From an uncultured Gemmatimonadota bacterium (GTDB taxonomy: Bacteria; Gemmatimonadota; Gemmatimonadetes; Gemmatimonadales; Gemmatimonadaceae): a stretch of 6,078 nucleotides of DNA. Location: positions 1 through 6,078 of the forward strand of contig CAMPKM010000194.1 in the NCBI GenBank assembly GCA_946887155.1, given 5' to 3'. The position numbers were made by a program, and so were the translations under genes. Below, piece by piece: positions 1 through 5,235 of the stretch. The notes under the pieces were generated by a model, which worked only from the letters and a program-made list of their open reading frames with translations, made no database searches and was not told where the DNA came from. How positions within the stretch are numbered: position 1 is the first letter of the stretch; the number at the start of each line of letters is the position of its first letter.

Positions 1-1268
1 AGGGAATTCCTGAGTCCGGACGCTTCCATCAAGTCGCTCGCGTCCCTGACCTCATCGAAGGCCGAAAGCCAATGGCTGGTAGCGGCCGACTGGCGCCATC
101 CGAGTCGGACGGCCCCTTTGATTCGTTCGTCCGAGAGTCCGTACCGGCCAGTGATCCCCAGGTCGATGTTGCTGGCCAGTCGGCGCCGGACGCCGAGGCC
201 TAACGACGTTCCCTCGGCGCGGTTGAATCGCACGAAGTCCGACACCGAACGGGCCAGGAGCGCTCCGCTGCGCGCACGTTCGAGGGCGGCCTGCCCCACC
301 AGTTCGACGGCCCTGGCCTGCACCCGCGCGATTTCTTCACCGGATGCGGTCTCCACATCGGGAGGAACAACATCGCGGAGTGGCGTCTCGAACTGATATT
401 CGGCGCGTCGGCCCGGGGGGGCGAGCTCGATTTCGGGGCCGGCGAATCGCGCGATCGGGACACCTTCGTTGATTTGGTAGCAGCAGACCTCGAAGCCGCC
501 CCGGATGATCCCGCGCGCCGGGAAATCGAGCCACGTTCCACTGCGCCTGATCTCGATCTCCTGGCGTCGCGGCAGCCAGAAACGTTCCTCGATCAGGGCG
601 TTGTCGAGCACGATGGCGACGTCGTCGAGCTGCTGGTCGATGAGGGCCGCCCGCGTGAACGAAAAGGCCATGCGCACGACCTGGGCATCGGCCCGGGACA
701 GGTAAATCGCGCCAACCGCCGCCGGGGCCCGGTCGTTTTTCGGGCGAATGCGGACCTCGAAGACGTCGATCACCTGCCCGGGCACCGAGATGCGCATCGA
801 GTCGCTGATCGCGTAATCGTAGGCAGCCAGCCCCGCGGCGGAGAGCGGATGTGGAACGTCGCGCACTTCATCGCCCTCACCAAGGCGGATGATCTGCGGG
901 AAGTTGTTTTGCACGATCCCGAGATGATCGCGGTGATACTGGATGTCCGTCGGAAGAATCAGCGTGTCCCTCCTTCCGAGGATCAACTGCTTGCTGTGGT
1001 TCGGCGCGCGCCAGTAGACTTCCAGCGCGATTTGATCTGCCTTCACCACTTTGGGCGGATCAGGGAACCCCTCGCCGACCTGCGCGAGAAAGGTGAGGGA
1101 TCCGAGCGCGGTCGCCGTGTAGTCGGTCAGTCCGGTGTCCGCCAGTTGCCGCGCGCGCCGTTCCGTGGCGCGGGCCACCAGTTCCGTGACCCGGGCGTCG
1201 TTCCAGTCCTGCGCGCGCAACGCGCCGGGCAGACCTAGCACAACAGCAATGGCAAAACAACGAATCAT
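1..1268 (-). CDS. Secreted probable outer-membrane beta-barrel protein, 3'-truncated at window edge
   Basis: The reverse strand is open from an ATG at 1268 to the left edge without a stop: 422 whole codons plus two bases, so the C-terminus is missing. The first ~19 residues form a signal peptide (MIRC, hydrophobic FAIAVVLGLPG, then ALRA before Q20), which fixes this frame and start; no clear ribosome binding site is visible. Residues ~40-265 read as a soluble mixed alpha/beta region, including RFWLPRRQEIEIRR (229-242), which resembles LolA-like or DUF5686-type periplasmic domains. A charged stretch (~285-340) follows, then RFNRAEGTSLGLGV (347-360) and alternating-hydrophobicity strands (GLGVRRR, IDLGITGRYG, GAVRLGW) that look like the start of a beta-barrel ending near RNSL. 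The role is unknown; the family placement is inferred from pattern only. It is divergent from trpE, with only 51 bases between start codons. Several ORFs overlapping it in other frames appear to be shadows. Confidence 0.82.
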   Translation of the reverse strand, partial: MIRCFAIAVVLGLPGALRAQDWNDARVTELVARATERRARQLADTGLTDYTATALGSLTFLAQVGEGFPDPPKVVKADQIALEVYWRAPNHSKQLILGRRDTLILPTDIQYHRDHLGIVQNNFPQIIRLGEGDEVRDVPHPLSAAGLAAYDYAISDSMRISVPGQVIDVFEVRIRPKNDRAPAAVGAIYLSRADAQVVRMAFSFTRAALIDQQLDDVAIVLDNALIEERFWLPRRQEIEIRRSGTWLDFPARGIIRGGFEVCCYQINEGVPIARFAGPEIELAPPGRRAEYQFETPLRDVVPPDVETASGEEIARVQARAVELVGQAALERARSGALLARSVSDFVRFNRAEGTSLGLGVRRRLASNIDLGITGRYGLSDERIKGAVRLGWRQSAATSHWLSAFDEVRDASDLMEASGLRNS

Positions 1269-1279
1269 ACAAGCGTAAG

Positions 1280-1302
1280 AAAAAGGTGTCTGACCCCTTT
1301 TT
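1280..1302. repeat. 23-nt palindrome, GGnGTCnGACnCC family (copy A)
   Basis: AAAAAGG-T-GTC-T-GAC-C-CCTTTTT is an interrupted palindrome centred on T1291, with A5/T5 flanks (1280-1284 and 1298-1302). The 13-nt core GGTGTCTGACCCC (1285-1297) matches the GGnGTCnGACnCC pattern seen twice again after trpE. It sits between two divergent start codons, so it cannot be a shared 3' terminator despite its hairpin-plus-T-run look. It could be an operator, a 5'-leader hairpin or a REP-type mobile repeat. From memory, similar GGGGTCAGACCCC palindromes occur widely in high-GC genomes and are sometimes linked to REP-associated tyrosine transposases; that link is not shown here. Confidence 0.75.
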
Positions 1303-1310
1303 GAATGCCT

Positions 1311-1313
1311 GGA
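1311..1313 (+). promoter_or_regulatory. Weak ribosome binding site deciding the trpE start
   Basis: GGA at 1311-1313 is six bases upstream of the ATG at 1320. Nothing Shine-Dalgarno-like precedes the alternative in-frame ATG at 1305, whose upstream bases are the T-run arm of the palindrome. The site is only three bases, so this is modest support for the shorter TrpE (498 aa). Confidence 0.4.
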
Positions 1314-1319
1314 TTTGAC

Positions 1320-2816
1320 ATGGTGACGTTCGAGCGCTTCACGGAACTCGCAAGGCAGGGCACGCTCGTGCCCGTCTGGCGTGACGTGCTCGTCGACACC
1401 GACACGGCCGTCTCCGCGTTCGCGAAGATCCGGCGGCCTCCGTTCGCGTTCCTGCTCGAGTCCGCGCCGGCCGGCTCCGAAACCTGGTCGCGCTACACGT
1501 TCATGGGAACGGAACCGCGATCGGCGTGGCGCTTTCTCGATGGCCGCGTCGACAGCTGGACTCCTGGCAAGGGATGGGAAACAGGTTCACCGTGCGCCGA
1601 TCCGATTGCCGACCTCCAGCAACGCGTGCGCGCCGAGCGACCCGCTCCGGTGCCGGAGCTTGGTGCATTCTGGTCCGGCGCCATCGGTTATTTCGGGTAC
1701 GACGTCGTGCGCACGATCGAACGACTCCCGTCGCATCAGCCGAAGGGCGTGGACGCGCCTGACGCGATCTTCGTGTTCTCGCGCGCGTTGCTCATCCTGG
1801 ACAACCTGCGCGGCCAGGGGCGGATCGTCGTCGCGGTTCCCGTGCCGGAAAACGCGCCGGCCGCCGACCTTCGCGTCCTCTTCGAAGACGCCCAGCGCGA
1901 CATCGACGTCCTCGTCGAGCGGTTGCGCGCCGTTTCACCACTCAAGCCACTGGCCCTGGCCGACTCGGCGAAACCGGCAACCGGGCGGTCGAGCTACGAG
2001 CAGTCGAAGTTCGTGAAGGACGTCGATCGCATCAAGGAATACATCATGGCGGGCGACTGTTTTCAGGCGCTCATCGCCAGGCGGATCGAGCTGCCGCACG
2101 ATTTCGAGAGCGCGGATCTCTACCGTGCACTGCGGGCATTGAACCCGTCGCCGTACATGTACCACCTGCAGCTCGACGGCGTGGAGCTGGTCGGCAGCTC
2201 GCCGGAACTCCTCGTCCGCGTCGCCGACGGGCGCGTGACGGTTCGTCCGATCGCGGGCACGCGACCAAGAGGCGCCACGCCCGCCGACGATGAGCGGCTC
2301 AGTGCCGAGTTGCTCGGCGACGAAAAGGAACGCGCGGAACATGTGATGCTGGTCGACCTCGGACGCAACGACGTCGGGCGCATCGCGCGTTACGGCACGG
2401 TCAGGGTGAGCGACTTCATGACGGTGGAGAAGTATTCCCATGTGCTGCACATCGTCAGCCAGGTCGAAGGCGAGCTGCGAGACGGCCTGTCGGCGCTCGA
2501 CGCCTATCGAGCGACCTTCCCGGCCGGGACGATGACGGGCGCGCCGAAAGTCCGGGCGATGGAGATCATCGACGAGCTGGAGCCCGAGCGACGCGGTGCC
2601 TACGCTGGTGCCGTCGGGTACATCGCGACCGGTGATGAACGCATGGACCTCGCGATCACCATCCGCACATGCGTCATCGCTGGCGGCAAAGCATCGATCC
2701 AGGTCGGCGCCGGTATTGTTGCCGACTCCGTGCCCGAGCGCGAGTGGGATGAGACCGAAAACAAGGCGCGAGCTTTGCTGACCGCGCTCGGTCGCGTCAA
2801 GGACGCCGCGCGCTAG
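1320..2816 (+). CDS. trpE: Anthranilate synthase component I (TrpE)
   Basis: This chorismate-binding enzyme converts chorismate plus ammonia (from TrpG-glutamine) to anthranilate and pyruvate, the first committed step of tryptophan synthesis in the cytoplasm. Residues are counted from the upstream in-frame ATG at 1305 (503 aa). LLES at 50-53 is the N-terminal tryptophan feedback-site motif. The C-terminal catalytic domain carries PIAGTRPRG (315-323), KERAEHVMLVDLGRND (341-356), EKYSHVLHIVSQVEG (375-389), FPAGTMTGAPK (405-415) and REWDETENKA (479-488). Alanine in PIAGTR, where PabB has lysine (PIKGTR), argues for TrpE over aminodeoxychorismate synthase. Length is normal for TrpE. The ATG at 1320 is preferred because GGA at 1311-1313 lies six bases ahead; the ATG at 1305 has no such site and abuts the palindrome. 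The motif usually near QVVLSQR reads QALIARR (254-260). No trpG or other trp gene is in view. The TAG stop is at 2814-2816. Confidence 0.96.
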   Translation: MVTFERFTELARQGTLVPVWRDVLVDTDTAVSAFAKIRRPPFAFLLESAPAGSETWSRYTFMGTEPRSAWRFLDGRVDSWTPGKGWETGSPCADPIADLQQRVRAERPAPVPELGAFWSGAIGYFGYDVVRTIERLPSHQPKGVDAPDAIFVFSRALLILDNLRGQGRIVVAVPVPENAPAADLRVLFEDAQRDIDVLVERLRAVSPLKPLALADSAKPATGRSSYEQSKFVKDVDRIKEYIMAGDCFQALIARRIELPHDFESADLYRALRALNPSPYMYHLQLDGVELVGSSPELLVRVADGRVTVRPIAGTRPRGATPADDERLSAELLGDEKERAEHVMLVDLGRNDVGRIARYGTVRVSDFMTVEKYSHVLHIVSQVEGELRDGLSALDAYRATFPAGTMTGAPKVRAMEIIDELEPERRGAYAGAVGYIATGDERMDLAITIRTCVIAGGKASIQVGAGIVADSVPEREWDETENKARALLTALGRVKDAAR

Positions 2817-2869
2817 GCAATGGGGTCAGACTCCGTTGCCTCCGACCAATGGAGTCTGACCCCGTTGCC
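2816..2869. repeat. Paired inverted palindromes, GGnGTCnGACnCC family (copies B and C)
   Basis: Copy B (2816-2840, centre A2828) has core GGGGTCAGACTCC (2822-2834) with flanks GGCAAT and GTTGCC that pair apart from one T:G. Copy C (about 2845-2869, centre T2857) has core GGAGTCTGACCCC (2851-2863) with flanks CAAT and GTTG. C is close to the reverse complement of B (21 of 25 positions by eye), and the two cores are exact reverse complements. As RNA the pair can form either two small hairpins or one 19-bp stem (2816-2834 with 2851-2869, one G-U) around a 16-nt loop. The first G is the last base of the trpE TAG stop. There is no U-tract after the stem, so a standard intrinsic terminator is doubtful, although transcript-end protection or attenuation between trpE and the cyclase gene is possible. 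Confidence 0.85.
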
Positions 2870-2887
2870 TCATCATATTCCTTGTCC

Positions 2888-4474
2888 ATGCCATTCCGAC
2901 TGGTGAGCGCGGACGGACAATTGTCCTTCGAATTGCGGGCCGGATTGCCGCTCGTACTTGGCCGGGCCTTGAGCAGCGACCTGCCGGTGCTCGACCCGAC
3001 GGTCTCGCGACGGCACGCCGAGCTGACCATCGAGCCGTCGAGCGTCACCATCAAGGACCTGGGCTCGAGCAACGGTACGTTCGTGAACAGCGCCCGCATC
3101 GAAACGGCGAACGCCAGAGTGGGCGATCGCATCGTGTTCGGCAAGATCCTGTTCGAACTGCAGGACCTGAGCCCGATGCTGCTCGATGACGGCACCGTGG
3201 AGAACCGCCGACGTGCGGCCCGTGCCGGTACGACCGTCATCCGCCAGGTCCCCGTCCCCGACGCCGATCTCACCCTTGAACGGGCGTTGCGCGCGAGCGG
3301 GGTCCAGCAGGCGATCGATGAGACGGCCGTTGTCCTGCCGCAGCACGAACGCGACCGGCTGAAACTCACGCTCCTGCTCGAGGTCTCGAAGGCCCTGACC
3401 CGCGCGACCACCAGCGACGCGATGCTGGAGAAGATGATCCAGTTCACCTTCAGGCTGGTCGAGGTGGACCAGGCGTCGATCCTGTTGCTCGACGAGGATC
3501 ACCAGCTCGGCGAGCGCCTGACGCGTGTGCGCGACGGCGTAGAACAGCATCCAGTGCCGATTTCGATGGCGCAGTCGGCATTGGACCAGAAGTCGGCGCT
3601 GTTGTCGGACAATGCCGGGGGGCAACAGCGCACGAGTGAAGGGTCGCGCACGTCGGTGTTCGCGCCGCTGATCGGCGGCGAGGGTCGATTGCTGGGCGTG
3701 TTGTATGTCGACAGCGATTCGAAACGGCGTCGCGTCGATGACGACGACCTCGAGTTCCTGGTGGCATTCGCCGGAATCGGGGCCGTTGCCCTCGACAACC
3801 TGCGCTTCATTGAACGCAGCCGACACGAAGCACTCGTTCGCGGCAACTTCGAGCGATTCTTCACGCCGATGCTGGCGGCCCGCATCGCCGCCGCACCCGA
3901 GTCGTTGCGGCTGGGCGGGGAGCGGCGCGAAGTGGCCGTCCTGTTCAGCGACATCCGCGGGTTCACGACGCTTGCCGCGCGCCTGACGCCGGTGGAAACC
4001 GCCCGACTCCTCACCGAGTACTTCTCGGAGATGGCGGATTGCGTGTTCCGCCACGGGGGCACGCTCGACAAGTTCATCGGCGATGAAGTGATGGCCCAGT
4101 GGGGGGCACCGATCTCGGAGCCTGACGATGCCGATCGGGCGCTGTCGGCGGCGCTCGACATGGTCGCCGCGCTGCAGAAGCTGAACGCGCGCTGGCTTTC
4201 GCAGGGGCGACCCCGCCTGCAGGTCGGTATCGGGATCAACTTCGGCGAGGTCTTCGCCGGATATCTTGGCTCCGAACGGCGCCTCGAGTACACCGTCATT
4301 GGCGACACCGTCAACACGGCGAAGCGCATGTGTTCGGCCGCGCAGGGCGCCGAGATCATCATTTCGGAACCGGTGCGGAACCGCCTGACGAGGACGTACG
4401 AGATCGTCGACCATCCGGCCCTTGAGATCCAGTCCCGGAGCGAGCCGCTGACGGTGTTCCGGGTGATCCGGTGA
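2888..4474 (+). CDS. FHA-GAF-class III adenylate/guanylate cyclase
   Basis: A predicted cytoplasmic signalling enzyme of 528 aa that makes a cyclic nucleotide (probably cAMP) from a nucleoside triphosphate. The FHA domain (~1-93) has G25-R26, S40-R-R-H43 and the LGSSNGTFVN loop (59-67), the usual phosphothreonine-binding residues. A linker (~94-155) contains RRRAARAGTTVIRQ. A GAF-like domain (~160-305) contains SVFAPLIGGEGRLLGVLYVDS. The cyclase domain (~345-500) keeps both metal aspartates (D355 in FSDIRGFT, D399 in FIGDE), purine-selecting K395 and T469 (YTVIGD), and N476 and R480 (VNTAKR), so it should be active; Lys/Thr is the class IIIb pattern. No membrane segment is seen. An in-frame ATG at 2849 lies inside the palindrome and adds 13 residues outside the FHA fold, so the ATG at 2888 is chosen. 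No clear ribosome binding site precedes it. CATATT (2874-2879) is a weak -10-like match that would give a leaderless message; this is speculative. The stop overlaps the next start by 4 nt. Confidence 0.93.
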   Translation: MPFRLVSADGQLSFELRAGLPLVLGRALSSDLPVLDPTVSRRHAELTIEPSSVTIKDLGSSNGTFVNSARIETANARVGDRIVFGKILFELQDLSPMLLDDGTVENRRRAARAGTTVIRQVPVPDADLTLERALRASGVQQAIDETAVVLPQHERDRLKLTLLLEVSKALTRATTSDAMLEKMIQFTFRLVEVDQASILLLDEDHQLGERLTRVRDGVEQHPVPISMAQSALDQKSALLSDNAGGQQRTSEGSRTSVFAPLIGGEGRLLGVLYVDSDSKRRRVDDDDLEFLVAFAGIGAVALDNLRFIERSRHEALVRGNFERFFTPMLAARIAAAPESLRLGGERREVAVLFSDIRGFTTLAARLTPVETARLLTEYFSEMADCVFRHGGTLDKFIGDEVMAQWGAPISEPDDADRALSAALDMVAALQKLNARWLSQGRPRLQVGIGINFGEVFAGYLGSERRLEYTVIGDTVNTAKRMCSAAQGAEIIISEPVRNRLTRTYEIVDHPALEIQSRSEPLTVFRVIR

Positions 4475-5235
4475 CCATCGCGATCCCGAAGGACTACAAC
4501 CGGTTTCATGTCGGTGACGCGCACGTGATCGCCCATGAATCATGCGTCGACTGGGCGAAGTCGGTGCTGCCCGGCGAGACGCTGCACGCCTGGGCGGCGC
4601 GCCAACCGGATGCCACGGACCTAGGGGGCCGGATCTCGGCGTACGCGGTGACGTTGCCCGGACATGACCGGAGGGTGGTCATCCGCCACTCGCATCATGG
4701 CGGATTGTTAGGCAGGCTGCAGGGCGACCTGTTCCTGCCGCCGACCCGGGCGCCATACGAACTGCTCGTGTCGCACCTGCTCGCGGGACTTGGCGTGCGG
4801 ACCCCGCTGGTAGTGGCCGTTGCGGTGTATCCGGTGCGGAAGTTTTTCCGCCGAAGCGATGTCGTGTCGCTCGAATTGCCGGGCCGGGACCTTGGCAAGG
4901 CGCTGCGGGATGCGCCGGACGCCGACGTGCGGCGCGGCTGGCTGGACTCGATCGCGGCCCTGATCCAGTCGCTGACGAACGTGGGTGCGTGGCACCCGGA
5001 CCTGAACGTGGGCAACGTGTTGCTCGTGGAGAATGGGCCGAGCGCCTGGGATGCATACGTGCTGGACATCGACCGGCTGCAATTCGCGCCGCCGAGTGAT
5101 CCGACCGTCCGTGACGCCAATCTTGACCGGCTCGAACGTTCGATCCGGAAGCTGCGAGCCCGTTTCGGCGTGGGATTCGACGACGCGGAAATGCGGCAGC
5201 TTCGCGAGCTCGCCAGCGCTCCGATTCGCGCGTGA
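4471..5235 (+). CDS. Lipopolysaccharide core kinase-like protein (Kdo/WaaP family)
   Basis: A 254-aa cytoplasmic protein with a minimal protein-kinase-like fold of the Kdo/WaaP/InaA group, whose characterised members phosphorylate Kdo or heptose in the LPS inner core. VVIRHSHHGG (69-78) matches the family's RHYRRGG-type N-lobe motif. E97 in APYELLVSHLL is a plausible N-lobe glutamate. The catalytic loop is HPDLNVGNVLL (175-185; H175, D177, N179, N182) and the metal-binding DFD equivalent is VLDIDRLQF (197-205; D199, D201). All key catalytic-loop positions are present and length is typical for KdkA-like proteins. The start is the GTG at 4471, overlapping the cyclase stop (GTGA), which implies translational coupling; its own stop overlaps the next GTG in the same way. 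The family is clear; the exact acceptor (Kdo, heptose or another envelope sugar) cannot be read from sequence. Confidence 0.86.
   Translation: MTIAIPKDYNRFHVGDAHVIAHESCVDWAKSVLPGETLHAWAARQPDATDLGGRISAYAVTLPGHDRRVVIRHSHHGGLLGRLQGDLFLPPTRAPYELLVSHLLAGLGVRTPLVVAVAVYPVRKFFRRSDVVSLELPGRDLGKALRDAPDADVRRGWLDSIAALIQSLTNVGAWHPDLNVGNVLLVENGPSAWDAYVLDIDRLQFAPPSDPTVRDANLDRLERSIRKLRARFGVGFDDAEMRQLRELASAPIRA

Noticed and set aside
474..1238. 254-aa plus-strand ORF
   Set aside because: It lies antisense to the signal-peptide gene, has shadow-like composition without recognisable domains, and the minus frame is open over the whole region.
1264..1292. Minus-strand promoter-like pair: CAGACA (1287-1292), 17-nt spacer, TATGAT (1264-1269)
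   Set aside because: The spacing is ideal, but the -10 box overlaps the ATG at 1268, so transcription would begin inside the signal peptide. Probably chance, unless the true start is different.
1280..1302. Rho-independent terminator
   Set aside because: The stem and T-run look right, but the flanking genes diverge, so no transcript of an annotated gene ends there.
1315..1343. TTGACA (1315-1320) as a -35 box for trpE
   Set aside because: It is a perfect hexamer but overlaps the trpE start, and at 17-nt spacing only TTCACG is found, not a convincing -10.
2849..2887. Upstream start (ATG 2849) for the cyclase
   Set aside because: The ATG lies within palindrome copy C and adds 13 residues before the FHA domain, which begins right at the ATG at 2888.
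2873..4543. 556-aa minus-strand ORF opposite the cyclase gene
   Set aside because: A long antisense frame is expected in high-GC DNA. The plus-strand frame has clear FHA, GAF and cyclase motifs; this one is rich in R, H, Q and D without motifs.
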